DNA of 64,000 nucleotides from RZYY01 sp036794825. GTDB lineage: Bacteria; Bacteroidota; Bacteroidia; Bacteroidales; 4484-276. Shown in pieces: positions 8,186 to 17,203 of the stretch. Each line of letters starts with the position of its first letter. Position 1 is the stretch's first letter. The notes under the pieces were generated by a model. It was not told where the DNA came from and searched no databases. It saw nothing but the letters and a program-made list of their open reading frames with translations. The stretch spans positions 1 to 64,000 of the forward strand of contig DAIRGA010000008.1 of NCBI GenBank assembly GCA_036794825.1, read 5' to 3'. A program made the translations under genes and the position numbers.

Positions 8186-11100
8186 ATGACTCAAAAGAAA
8201 AAATTCATGACCTGCGACGGTAACTATGCCGCTTCGCATGTGGCTTACATGTTCAGCGAAGTTGCTGCCATTTACCCCATTACGCCTTCATCCACCATGG
8301 CCGAATACATCGACGAGTGGTCATCACACGGAAGGAAGAACATTTTTGGCGAAACTGTCCGCGTAACCGAAATGCAGTCGGAAGGCGGAGCTGCTGGTGC
8401 ACTTCATGGCGCACTGCAGGCGGGCGCTTTAGGAAGTACTTTTACTGCATCTCAAGGGCTTATGCTGATGCTGCCCAACATGTACAAGATTTCAGGCGAG
8501 TTGCTGCCAGGCGTGTTACATGTAAGTGCCAGGAGCCTTGCCGCACAGGCTTTATCAATTTTCGGCGACCATTCCGATGTGATGGCTGCACGCAATACCG
8601 GTTTTGCTTTCCTTGCCACCGGTAGCGTTCAGGAGATCATGGACATTGCAGGAATTGCTCACCTCGCTGCCATCAAATCCCGCATCCCGTTCGTTCACTT
8701 TTTTGATGGTTTCCGCACTTCACACGAAATTCAAAAAGTTGAATATTTCGAAAACGAAGACCTGGCCAAATTGCTCGACTGGGACGCTTTGAAAGCTTTC
8801 AGAGATAACGCCCTTAACCCGGAACACCCGGTAACCCGAGGAACTGCCCAGAATCCCGACATCTATTTCCAGTCGCGCGAAGCTGCCAACCGTTTTTACG
8901 ATCCAATCCCTGATCTGGTTGAGCTTTACATGCAGGAAATAACCAAAATGACTGGTCGTGAATATCATCCATTCTCTTACTATGGCGCAGAGGATGCCGA
9001 AAATATCATCGTCGCCATGGGATCGGTTACCAGCACAATAAAGGAGACCATTGACCACCTTTTAACGATTGGTGAGAAAGTGGGATTGATCAGTGTACAT
9101 CTTTACCGACCATTCTCAGAAAAGTATTTCCTGAATGTTTTACCAAAATCGGTGAAACGCATTTCGGTTCTCGATCGTACAAAAGAGCCCGGCGCCACCG
9201 GCGAGCCTTTGTACCTGGATATCAGGGAGATATTCTACAACAAGGAAAATGCACCAATGGTCGTTGGAGGTCGTTATGGGCTCAGCTCAAAAGACACCAC
9301 ACCGGCGATGATTATTTCGGTGTTCGAAAATCTGAAAATGAAGGAGCCGAAAAACCACTTCACAGTAGGAATTGTTGACGATGTCAAATTCACTTCATTA
9401 CCGCTTCTGCCAGAGGTTTCCATCGTTCCTAAAGGAACATTCGAAGGGAAATTTTATGGTTTGGGCGCTGATGGAACAGTTGGCGCCAACAAAAATTCGA
9501 TTACCATCATTGGTGACAATACTCCGAAATATTGCCAGGCCTATTTCGCTTATGATTCCAAGAAGTCGGGCGGTATTACAGTTTCCCACCTTCGCTTTGG
9601 CGACAAACCCATTCAGGCCTCCTATCTGGTTGGCACTCCGGATTTTGTGGCTTGCCATGTACCAGCCTATCTCGAAAAATATGATATGCTGAAGGGTCTG
9701 AAAAAAGGCGGAACTTTCCTGCTCAACAGTATATGGGATGCCGAAGAGACTAAAAACCGCCTCCCGGATCACATGAAAAAGTACCTGGCTACCAATAACA
9801 TTAAGTTTTATATCATCAATGCAACCGAGATAGCCGAAGAAATCGGTCTGGGTGGCCGTACAAATACCATCATGCAATCAGCATTTTTCAAGATTGCCGA
9901 AGTAATCCCTTACGAACTGGCTGTTGAGCAGATGAAGAAGTTCATTATCAAGAGTTTTGGTAAGAAAGGTGAGGAAATTGTCAACATGAACTTTGCCGCT
10001 GTTGACAGAGGTGGAGATGTGGAAATGATTGAAATTCCGAAGGAATGGGCTGCAATTAAGATTACAAAACCTAAGGACGAGCGCAATATTCCAGATTTCA
10101 TCAAGACCGTAATGGAAACCATCAATGCACAAAAAGGTGATGATCTGCCGGTTAGCGCCTTCCTCGGACGCGAAGACGGAACTTTCCCGGCCGGGACTAC
10201 TCAATATGAAAAACGCGGCATTGCCGTTCACGTTCCAAAGTGGATTCCTGAAAATTGTATCCAATGCAACCAGTGCGCTTACGTTTGTCCTCACGCTTGC
10301 ATCCGCCCGTTCCTGATTAACGAAGAAGAAATGGCCAAAGTTCCGGCTGGCTTGCAAACACTGAAAGCTATTCCAAAAACTTTTGACGGCCTGCAGTTCA
10401 GGATTCAATTAAGCCCGCTGGATTGTACCGGATGCGGAAACTGCGTGGATGTTTGTCCTTCGAAAAGCAAGGCTCTGGAACTCCATACACTCGAATCCCA
10501 GATGCATGAGCAGGAAAACTATGACTTTATCTCCACCAATGTTACTTACAAAGACAACATCGTCGAAAAAGACAAATCAATCAAAAATAGTCAGTTTGCC
10601 AGACCGTTGTTCGAATTTTCAGGCGCCTGTACAGGCTGCGGCGAAACACCTTATATTAAGTTGATCACGCAGCTCTATGGCGACAGAATGATGGTGGCCA
10701 ATGCTACCGGTTGCTCTTCTATCTATGGTGGTTCAGCGCCTTCAACACCTTATTGTGTGAATGCCGAAGGTAAAGGTCCTGCCTGGGCCAACTCCCTGTT
10801 TGAAGACAATGCCGAATATGGTTTTGGCATGATGCTCGGTGTTAATAAAATGCGCCAGCGCCTGGCTGACAAGATGAAGGCTGCCCTCAAAGCCGGTATC
10901 AACGATGAATTGAAGGCCGCATTTGAACTCTGGCTTGAGAATATCAGCAACGGTGAAGGCTCCAAAATGGCTTCCGCAAAAGTGATTGAAGCCTGCAAAA
11001 AATCGGATTTGCCGGTTTCCAAAGAAATTCTTGATCTTCAACAGTACCTGATTAAGAAATCAGTCTGGGCATTTGGCGGCGACGGCTGGGCCTACGACAT

Positions 11101-11725
11101 TGGTTACGGCGGTTTGGATCATGTGTTGGCTTCGGGTGAAGACATCAACATTCTGGTTATGGACACTGAAGTCTACTCCAATACCGGAGGCCAGGCTTCA
11201 AAATCAACCCCGGTGGGCGCTGTGGCAAAATTTGCTGCAGCCGGAAAACGCACCCGTAAAAAAGACCTTGGCGCTATGGCCATGACCTATGGTTACGTTT
11301 ATGTGGCACAAGTTGCAATGGGCGCTAACCAAACCCAGTATCTAAAAGCATTGAGAGAGGCTGAAGCCTACCCGGGACCATCACTTATCATTGCTTATTC
11401 ACCTTGTATCAACCATGGCCTGCGCGCAGGCATGGGCAAAGCTCAGGAAGAATCCAACAGGGCGGTTGAATCGGGCTACTGGCAGCTTTACCGCTACAAC
11501 CCCGCTCTTGAAGCTGAAGGTAAAAACCCCTTCCAGCTTGATTCAAAAGAGCCGGATTGGAACAAATTCAATGATTTCCTCAACGGTGAAGTCCGCTATA
11601 CTTCGCTGCGGTTAGCTTTCCCCGCAGAAGCTGATGTGCTGGCAAAAGAGGCTATGAAAAATGCCAAATGGCGCTACGACAGCTACAAACGTCTGGCGGC
11701 CATGGATTTTTCCACTCAAGAATAA
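8186..11725 (+). CDS. nifJ: Pyruvate:ferredoxin (flavodoxin) oxidoreductase, single-chain
   Basis: 1179 residues, the normal length of the fused homodimeric enzyme. It oxidatively decarboxylates pyruvate to acetyl-CoA and CO2 with transfer of electrons to ferredoxin or flavodoxin in the cytoplasm. Visible in order: domain I with YPITPSSTMAEYIDEW (about 32-47), the pyrimidine-binding part of the thiamine site; the gamma-type domain at about 410-620; a 2x[4Fe-4S] ferredoxin domain with CIQCNQCAYVCPHAC and CTGCGNCVDVCPSKS; and the C-terminal thiamine-diphosphate domain with CTGCGETPY, ATGCSSIYG, GDGWAYDIG and the YSNTGGQASKS segment. All cluster-binding cysteines are present. Monocistronic; a hairpin follows. 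Marks anaerobic or oxygen-limited pyruvate catabolism. Confidence 0.98.
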   Translation: MTQKKKFMTCDGNYAASHVAYMFSEVAAIYPITPSSTMAEYIDEWSSHGRKNIFGETVRVTEMQSEGGAAGALHGALQAGALGSTFTASQGLMLMLPNMYKISGELLPGVLHVSARSLAAQALSIFGDHSDVMAARNTGFAFLATGSVQEIMDIAGIAHLAAIKSRIPFVHFFDGFRTSHEIQKVEYFENEDLAKLLDWDALKAFRDNALNPEHPVTRGTAQNPDIYFQSREAANRFYDPIPDLVELYMQEITKMTGREYHPFSYYGAEDAENIIVAMGSVTSTIKETIDHLLTIGEKVGLISVHLYRPFSEKYFLNVLPKSVKRISVLDRTKEPGATGEPLYLDIREIFYNKENAPMVVGGRYGLSSKDTTPAMIISVFENLKMKEPKNHFTVGIVDDVKFTSLPLLPEVSIVPKGTFEGKFYGLGADGTVGANKNSITIIGDNTPKYCQAYFAYDSKKSGGITVSHLRFGDKPIQASYLVGTPDFVACHVPAYLEKYDMLKGLKKGGTFLLNSIWDAEETKNRLPDHMKKYLATNNIKFYIINATEIAEEIGLGGRTNTIMQSAFFKIAEVIPYELAVEQMKKFIIKSFGKKGEEIVNMNFAAVDRGGDVEMIEIPKEWAAIKITKPKDERNIPDFIKTVMETINAQKGDDLPVSAFLGREDGTFPAGTTQYEKRGIAVHVPKWIPENCIQCNQCAYVCPHACIRPFLINEEEMAKVPAGLQTLKAIPKTFDGLQFRIQLSPLDCTGCGNCVDVCPSKSKALELHTLESQMHEQENYDFISTNVTYKDNIVEKDKSIKNSQFARPLFEFSGACTGCGETPYIKLITQLYGDRMMVANATGCSSIYGGSAPSTPYCVNAEGKGPAWANSLFEDNAEYGFGMMLGVNKMRQRLADKMKAALKAGINDELKAAFELWLENISNGEGSKMASAKVIEACKKSDLPVSKEILDLQQYLIKKSVWAFGGDGWAYDIGYGGLDHVLASGEDINILVMDTEVYSNTGGQASKSTPVGAVAKFAAAGKRTRKKDLGAMAMTYGYVYVAQVAMGANQTQYLKALREAEAYPGPSLIIAYSPCINHGLRAGMGKAQEESNRAVESGYWQLYRYNPALEAEGKNPFQLDSKEPDWNKFNDFLNGEVRYTSLRLAFPAEADVLAKEAMKNAKWRYDSYKRLAAMDFSTQE

Positions 11726-11748
11726 GAAGAGGTAATTAACCATCACAT

Positions 11749-11805
11749 AATAGACCTTGCTGATTGAAACTTCTGGTTGCAATTTGCGAGGTCTATTTAT
11801 TTTCA
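11749..11805 (+). terminator. Probable intrinsic terminator of nifJ
   Basis: Stem aatagacct (11749-11757) with aggtctatt (11789-11797), extendable by GC after one mismatch, then tatttt. The loop is long (about 31 nt), so this is a moderate-confidence terminator 24 nt after the nifJ stop. Confidence 0.55.
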
Positions 11806-11868
11806 GACTTCTTGATCTTCAAAAATCAAAAGGACTTTGCCTGGATGAAAAACTGACCGGGGAAGGGA

Positions 11869-14745
11869 TTATCTTAGTTTTTCCACCAGAAATTTTCCGG
11901 TGGAGGATATTTCAGATTTGACCAATTCTTCAGGAGTACCGGCAAATATTATCTCCCCTCCTTTTTCCCCTCCCTCCGGACCAAGGTCAATAACATAATC
12001 GGCAGATTTTATAATTTCCGGATTGTGTTCGATGACCAGAACGGTGTGACCGTTTTCAATCAGGGCATTCAATGAATCAAGCAGTTTGCTGATGTCGTGC
12101 ATGTGAAGCCCGGTGGTAGGTTCATCGAAGATGAACAGCGTGTGTTGTGCGGAGTATCCTTTGGTGAGGAAAGATGCCAGTTTGATACGCTGGGCTTCCC
12201 CACCGGATAAGGTACTTGACGACTGGCCAAGCTTAAGATATCCCAACCCGACATCCAGAAGTGGATGCAGTTTTGCCAGCAGGCGTTTAGTTGTAGCTGA
12301 GGGTTTCAAATCATGAAAAAACTGCAGCGACTCATCCACCGTCATTTCGAGTATGTCGCTGATATTGCGGCCTTTAAAAGTTACATCCAGCACTTCATCC
12401 TTGAATCGCCTCCCTCTGCACGATTCGCAGGTCAGGAAAATATCCGCCATGAACTGCATCTCAATTTTTACCACACCTTCACCCTCGCACTCTTCACATC
12501 TACCGCCGGGAACATTGAACGAGAAAAAACCGGGCTTGTAGCCCCTTACTTTTGATAACTGCTGATCGCAGAATAGTTCCCTGATTTCATCAAATGCCTT
12601 CACATAAGTGGCGGGGTTTGACCTGCTGGAGCGGCCGATAGGATTTTGATCAACCATTTCAACGGCCTGAATTTGCTTAAACTCGCCTTTCATCTTGTCA
12701 AACTTCCCGGTTTTATCGCTGTAGCCACCCAACAACCGGTTGAGCGCCGGGTAAATGATCCCCCGAACCAGAGATGACTTGCCTGAACCGCTTACCCCGG
12801 TAACCACAGTGAATACATTCAGCGGGATCCGGGCATTGATATGTTTGAGGTTGTTTTCTCTGCACCCCTCGAAATCAATATAATCCCTCCATCTCCTTCT
12901 GAATTCCGGAACTTTAATGGCCATTGTCCGGTTGAGGTATTTTGATGTAAAGCTCTTATCGTCAGCTATTAGTTCGTTTAAGGTACCCGAAAAAACAACT
13001 TCACCTCCAAGGCTTCCGGCCAAAGGACCAATATCAATTACCTGGTCTGCCGAGCGGATGATATCTTCGTCATGCTCTACAACGATCACTGTATTGCCGA
13101 GTTTTTTTAGCCTTTTCAGAACACTTATCAAACGGTGTGTGTCTCTTGGGTGAAGGCCAATGCTTGGCTCGTCGAGGATGTACATAGATCCAACCAGGCT
13201 GCTTCCCAGCGACGTAGCCAGATTGATACGTTGCGATTCGCCACCGGATAGGCTCGAAGACAACCGGTTAAGGGTAAGGTAGCCTAATCCCACGTCACAA
13301 AGGAATTCCAGTCTGCTATCTATTTCGAGTATAACTCTGCCGGCTACACTTTTCTCATATTCTGTAAGATCGAGTTCCCGGACAAAAGTCAACAGCACTT
13401 CCAAAGGCTTCAGCACAAGATCGCTGATTGACTGGCCGCTAATTTTAACATAACTGGCATCTTTGCGAAGTCTTGTGCCCCGGCATTCCGGGCAAATGGT
13501 TTTACCCCGGTACCGCGAAAGCATCACACGGTACTGTATTTTGTAAGTTTGCTCTTCTACTTGCCTGAAGAATTCGTTGATTCCCTCAAAATGCTCATTC
13601 CCAGTCCAGATCAGTTCTTTTTGCTCCGGGGTAAGTTCATAATAGGGCTTATGGATCGGGAAGCCGAATTTATGCGAATTCAGCACCAGGTATTCCCGCC
13701 AGAGTCCCATCTTCTCCCCCTTCCACGGAGCGATGGCGCCTTGGTAAACCGAAAGACTTTTGTCGGGAATTACCAGATCTTCGTCAATACCTATTACACT
13801 CCCAAAACCTTCGCAACGTTTACAGGCGCCGTAAGGATTATTAAAGGTGAAAAGATTGACCGATGGCTCTTCAAACTGCAGCCCGTCCATTTCAAACCGG
13901 TTGGAAAAAGGGGTTGTTTTGTAGCCATCAGCATCAAATACTTGAACATAGCACTCTCCGTGTCCTTCAAAAAAAGCAGTTTGCGCAGAGTCGGCGATTC
14001 TTGACCGTTGATCCTTATCATTTGGATCAACCGACAATCTGTCAATAAGCAATTGATATTCCGGAGCCTGACCGGAGGTGTTTTTTGATTTTTCACCTGA
14101 ACTTTTTCTTGTCGATGTTTTCTCAACATCAGAATTATCATTGAGAAGCTCTTCCAGCTTCAGGATTTTTCCGTTTTGGAAAATTCTTGTAAAGCCTTGC
14201 TGCAGAAGCACCTGCAACTGATCTGTCCAGTTTCTGCCTGGCTTTACCTTTAATTCACTGGTGATGATTACCGGAGTGTTTTCGGGCAGATTTTCGATGA
14301 AATCCACCAGATCGGTCACCGAATGGCATTTAACCTCCTTGCCTGAAACCGGTGAGAATGTCTTTCCGATCCTCGCAAAAAAAAGCTTAAGGTATTCATA
14401 GATTTCAGTTGAAGTTCCTACCGTTGAACGCGGATTTCGGACATTTACCTTTTGCTCAATGGCAATGGCTGGTGAGATACCTTTAATATAATCCACTTCG
14501 GGCTTCTGCATCCTTCCCAAAAACTGACGGGCATAGGAGCTGAGGCTTTCGACGTACCTGCGTTGTCCATCTGCGAAAAGCGTATCAAATGCCAGCGATG
14601 ACTTGCCCGAACCTGAAACCCCCGTTATTACTACCAATTGATTGCGGCTGATGGCAACATCAATGTTTTTCAGATTATGCACCCGGGCGCCCTTGATTAA
14701 AATAAATTGCCTGGGATTAAGATCGTCAACCGGTAAAACTGGCAT
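11869..14745 (-). CDS. uvrA: Excinuclease ABC subunit A
   Basis: 958 residues from the chosen start. UvrA is the damage-recognising ATPase dimer of nucleotide excision repair. Two ABC ATPase modules are seen, each with a Walker A (GVSGSGKSSLAF and GVSGSGKSSLVR) and a signature (LSGGESQRINLA and LSGGEAQRIKLA), plus zinc-finger cysteine pairs (CKRCEGFG and CPECRG in the first half; CEECEGEG and CESCRG in the second). A Lys/Ser-rich insertion (KSSGEKSKNTSG region) in the first half makes it slightly longer than the usual ~940. The start is set at 14745, not 14814, because the minus-strand promoter element TACATTTG lies at 14812-14819 and would overlap the longer reading frame. Divergent from the sigma-factor gene. 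Confidence 0.97.
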   Translation of the reverse strand: MPVLPVDDLNPRQFILIKGARVHNLKNIDVAISRNQLVVITGVSGSGKSSLAFDTLFADGQRRYVESLSSYARQFLGRMQKPEVDYIKGISPAIAIEQKVNVRNPRSTVGTSTEIYEYLKLFFARIGKTFSPVSGKEVKCHSVTDLVDFIENLPENTPVIITSELKVKPGRNWTDQLQVLLQQGFTRIFQNGKILKLEELLNDNSDVEKTSTRKSSGEKSKNTSGQAPEYQLLIDRLSVDPNDKDQRSRIADSAQTAFFEGHGECYVQVFDADGYKTTPFSNRFEMDGLQFEEPSVNLFTFNNPYGACKRCEGFGSVIGIDEDLVIPDKSLSVYQGAIAPWKGEKMGLWREYLVLNSHKFGFPIHKPYYELTPEQKELIWTGNEHFEGINEFFRQVEEQTYKIQYRVMLSRYRGKTICPECRGTRLRKDASYVKISGQSISDLVLKPLEVLLTFVRELDLTEYEKSVAGRVILEIDSRLEFLCDVGLGYLTLNRLSSSLSGGESQRINLATSLGSSLVGSMYILDEPSIGLHPRDTHRLISVLKRLKKLGNTVIVVEHDEDIIRSADQVIDIGPLAGSLGGEVVFSGTLNELIADDKSFTSKYLNRTMAIKVPEFRRRWRDYIDFEGCRENNLKHINARIPLNVFTVVTGVSGSGKSSLVRGIIYPALNRLLGGYSDKTGKFDKMKGEFKQIQAVEMVDQNPIGRSSRSNPATYVKAFDEIRELFCDQQLSKVRGYKPGFFSFNVPGGRCEECEGEGVVKIEMQFMADIFLTCESCRGRRFKDEVLDVTFKGRNISDILEMTVDESLQFFHDLKPSATTKRLLAKLHPLLDVGLGYLKLGQSSSTLSGGEAQRIKLASFLTKGYSAQHTLFIFDEPTTGLHMHDISKLLDSLNALIENGHTVLVIEHNPEIIKSADYVIDLGPEGGEKGGEIIFAGTPEELVKSEISSTGKFLVEKLR

Positions 14746-14811
14746 TGCTGGGAGAAAAGTGGTATATTTTTTGGAAAAATCCGAAAACTTAAAAAGTGTT
14801 ACAAAGGGCGG

Positions 14812-14819
14812 CAAATGTA
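14812..14819 (-). promoter_or_regulatory. uvrA -7 promoter element
   Basis: caaatgta on the plus strand is TACATTTG on the minus strand, an exact match to the Bacteroidota -7 consensus TAnnTTTG. Transcription would start near 14805, about 60 nt before the chosen uvrA ATG. No clear -33 TTTG was found at the expected distance. Confidence 0.6.
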
Positions 14820-14826
14820 AAAAAAA

Positions 14827-14857
14827 TTTGGTGGTAAAGATTTATGGTGTACATTTG
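14827..14857 (+). promoter_or_regulatory. Promoter of the ECF sigma-factor gene
   Basis: TTTG at 14827-14830 and TACATTTG at 14850-14857 separated by 19 nt match the Bacteroidota -33/-7 promoter consensus closely. The predicted start of transcription near 14863 leaves a leader of about 100 nt before the ATG at 14963. It lies back to back with the uvrA promoter. Confidence 0.75.
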
Positions 14858-14962
14858 CCTCGGGTTTTTGACAAAAATCAAAGTATTAAACTAAAATTAA
14901 GGAGGAACGGTTATCGAATAAAATCTACTCTTTGTTTACAAAAATCAAAAAAGGGAACTTTT

Positions 14963-15550
14963 ATGAAAGCTCAAATTGCCACAGACAAGGAGTTGATCAG
15001 TCAATATCTTGAAGGTAACCATTTCTGTCTTGAAAAACTCATCCACCGTCATCAAAGCCGTGTTTATGCCTACATATTGATGGTTGTTAAAGACAAACAA
15101 CTGGCGGATGATATTTTTCAGGATACGTTTATTAAAGTAATCAAGACCATCCGGTCAGGCGCCTACAAAGAGGAAGGTAAATTTATTCAGTGGGTGATGC
15201 GCATTGCTCATAACCTGATTATAGACTATTTCAGGAAAGCTAAACGTATTCCTCTGATAGACAACGATAACAGTGAGTTTGATATATTTGACACCATAAA
15301 ATTTACAGATCCTTCCATCGAAGAGCAGATCATCACCGAGCAAATTTACGATGACGTGCGGAGCCTGATTGAGTTGCTGCCCGAAGAACAAAAAGAGGTG
15401 CTGTTCATGCGTCATTATGCCGAGATGAGCTTTAAGGACATCGCCGAGCAAACTGATGTTAGTATTAATACCGCTTTGGGGCGCATGCGTTACGCATTAA
15501 TCAACCTCAGAAAACTTATCCGGGAGAAAAATGTGATCCTGACGAAATAA
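14963..15550 (+). CDS. RNA polymerase sigma factor, ECF family
   Basis: 195 residues. Region 2 (about 20-90) has the core-binding and -10 recognition pattern ADDIFQDTFIKVIKTI followed by FIQWVMRIAHNLIIDYFRK; region 4 (about 130-190) has LPEEQKEVLFMRHYAEMSFKDIA with a helix-turn-helix and MRYALINLRKLI. No region 1 or 3, hence ECF type. The ATG at 14963 is used because upstream in-frame starts would run through the mapped promoter and into uvrA. The next gene downstream (88 residues, 90 nt away) begins like an anti-sigma-type partner but lacks a membrane segment. The regulon cannot be deduced from sequence. Confidence 0.93.
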   Translation: MKAQIATDKELISQYLEGNHFCLEKLIHRHQSRVYAYILMVVKDKQLADDIFQDTFIKVIKTIRSGAYKEEGKFIQWVMRIAHNLIIDYFRKAKRIPLIDNDNSEFDIFDTIKFTDPSIEEQIITEQIYDDVRSLIELLPEEQKEVLFMRHYAEMSFKDIAEQTDVSINTALGRMRYALINLRKLIREKNVILTK

Positions 15551-15640
15551 GTTTCCAAAACCTTTTCAAAACGAAATAATTTCTCAGGCCTGAGCGTTTG
15601 CTGTTTTGTCAATCGGTTTAGTTCTTTAACAAAACAGCCT

Positions 15641-15907
15641 ATGCAACATCTTAACACACTCAACGATCTGATTCTCTTTGCTTGCAGTGAGCCTGATGGT
15701 AAGGATGCCGAGAAATACCGTTACCTGATTAGAACCGATAGAAATCTGTCGAGAAAATATCAGGCAATAGTAAAAGTCAAAAATTATCTCAGCAGAATTC
15801 AAATCGGACCAAGCGACGTAGTGATCAAAAACATTATGGGTTTCTCGAGAGCACTATCGGTTACAAACACAAGAGCAGCAGGAAGTTTCGGTATTTTGCT
15901 CAATTAA
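15641..15907 (+). CDS. Small protein of unknown function downstream of the sigma factor
   Basis: 88 residues, not recognised. It is helical and charged in the first ~60 residues (repeated Lys/Arg/Tyr, for example EKYRYLIRTDRNLSRKY) and ends with a PSDVVIKNIMGFSRAL segment and a short Gly/Ser tail. No membrane segment or cysteine cluster. Its position 90 nt after the ECF sigma gene and before a strong terminator suggests co-transcription, so a regulatory role in the same circuit is possible, but no motif proves it. Codon use resembles its neighbours. Confidence 0.6.
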   Translation: MQHLNTLNDLILFACSEPDGKDAEKYRYLIRTDRNLSRKYQAIVKVKNYLSRIQIGPSDVVIKNIMGFSRALSVTNTRAAGSFGILLN

Positions 15908-15930
15908 ACGAAAAATGCTCTCAATCAATC

Positions 15931-15966
15931 AAAAAAGCCGCACCAATCCGTGCGGCTTTTTTATTT
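15931..15966 (+). terminator. Strong intrinsic terminator
   Basis: A perfect stem aaaaaagccgcac / gtgcggctttttt closing on a short loop, followed by ttattttt. It ends the sigma factor-small protein transcript. The flanking A-run makes it likely to work in the opposite direction too. It lies inside the long upstream reading frame of nth and shows that the longer nth start is wrong. Confidence 0.9.
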
Positions 15967-15989
15967 TTGCAAACCTAAAACCATCCATT

Positions 15990-16649
15990 TTGACAAAAAA
16001 AGAGCGATTCAACCGGTTTATCGAGTTCTTTCTGACTCATCAGCCCGAAGCTACTACCGAATTGGATTATTCCGATCCCTACGAGCTTTTGGTAGCCGTT
16101 ATCCTTTCGGCACAGTGCACCGATAAACGGGTAAATATGCTTACCGGCGATTTTTTTATAAAGTTCCCGAACGCCAGAGCCCTTGCCGGCGCAGATTTTG
16201 ATGAGGTGTTTGACCTGATTAAAAGCTGCTCTTACCCCAATAATAAAACCAAACACCTTATCGGAATGGCGCAGAAACTTGAGAACGAGTTTGGTGGTGT
16301 TGTACCCTCCGATGTGGACGAGTTACAAAAATTGCCCGGTGTTGGTCGGAAAACAGCCAATGTTATCGCGTCAGTCGCATTCGACAAACCTGCAATGGCA
16401 GTAGATACGCATGTTTTCCGGGTTTCAGCAAGAATAGGGCTTACCACAAGATCGAAAAATCCCTTCGACACCGAAAAACAACTAGTGAAATACATTCCGC
16501 AGGAATACATATCGAGAGCACACCATTGGTTGATCCTGCACGGTAGATATATTTGCCAGGCCAGAAAACCAAAGTGCGGTGAGTGTTGCATCAGCCAAAT
16601 CTGTAAATTTTATCAATCGCAGCAAGCGAAAAACCTCACTGAAGCCTGA
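15990..16649 (+). CDS. nth: Endonuclease III (DNA glycosylase/AP lyase)
   Basis: 219 residues from a TTG start. It removes oxidised pyrimidines from DNA and cleaves the abasic site. The helix-hairpin-helix LPGVGRKTANV carries the catalytic Lys, the catalytic Asp is in VDTHVFRV, and the C terminus has the [4Fe-4S] pattern C-X6-C-X2-C-X5-C (CQARKPKCGECCISQIC). The frame is open further upstream to an ATG at 15915, but that region contains a terminator; the TTG at 15990 gives MTKKERFNRF, which lines up with the start of other Nth proteins. A TATTTTTG element at 15962-15969 could be its promoter, although a T-run makes such a match easier by chance. Confidence 0.96.
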   Translation: MTKKERFNRFIEFFLTHQPEATTELDYSDPYELLVAVILSAQCTDKRVNMLTGDFFIKFPNARALAGADFDEVFDLIKSCSYPNNKTKHLIGMAQKLENEFGGVVPSDVDELQKLPGVGRKTANVIASVAFDKPAMAVDTHVFRVSARIGLTTRSKNPFDTEKQLVKYIPQEYISRAHHWLILHGRYICQARKPKCGECCISQICKFYQSQQAKNLTEA

Positions 16650-16714
16650 CAGTCAGTTCAACACTTTGCTCAAATCCTTGTTATTTTGACATAAACTTAA
16701 AACTCAACAAAACT

Positions 16715-17179
16715 ATGGCTACATTAAATATTGGCGACAAAGCTCCGGATTTCACAGCGACCGACCAGGATGGAAAATTAATCAGTCTGAAAGATTTCAG
16801 GGGGAGCAAGGTAATTCTATATTTTTACCCAAAAGCGGATACACCGGGATGCACTGCCGAATCCTGCAATTTGCGCGACAACTATGCTGATCTCGTAGGA
16901 AAAGGATTTAAAATTATTGGAGTAAGTGCTGATCCTGTCCAAAAACAAAAGAAATTTGCCGAAAAATACCAACTTCCGTTCCCGCTGATTGCCGACACTG
17001 ATAAATCGGTCCTGAATGCCTATGGTGCATGGGGGCAAAAGATGATGTACGGAAAACCTTATGATGGCATAATCAGAATTACATATGTAATTGATGAACA
17101 GGGAGTTATAGAGCGCGTTATTGACAAGGTTAAAACCAAGGATCACGCTGAACAAATTTTAGAAGCGATGAACGATTAA
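16715..17179 (+). CDS. bcp: Thioredoxin-dependent thiol peroxidase (BCP/PrxQ)
   Basis: 154 residues, full length. Peroxiredoxin of the BCP/PrxQ subfamily that reduces hydrogen peroxide and organic hydroperoxides with electrons from thioredoxin. The motif YFYPKADTPGCTAESC contains the peroxidatic Cys46 and the resolving Cys51, five residues apart as in PrxQ enzymes with an intramolecular disulfide. Lies 65 nt downstream of nth and 24 nt upstream of recA, all on the plus strand, so possibly one transcript. The link of DNA repair genes with a peroxidase fits an oxidative stress theme. Confidence 0.96.
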   Translation: MATLNIGDKAPDFTATDQDGKLISLKDFRGSKVILYFYPKADTPGCTAESCNLRDNYADLVGKGFKIIGVSADPVQKQKKFAEKYQLPFPLIADTDKSVLNAYGAWGQKMMYGKPYDGIIRITYVIDEQGVIERVIDKVKTKDHAEQILEAMND

Positions 17180-17203
17180 TTCATTAATTAAAACCAAATA
17201 GTG

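Noticed and set aside
14746..14814. N-terminal extension of UvrA from the ATG at 14814
   Set aside because: The -7 element lies within it, and other UvrA proteins start close to the shorter form.
15915..15989. Longer nth start at 15915
   Set aside because: The extension spans a strong terminator hairpin and adds residues not found in Nth.
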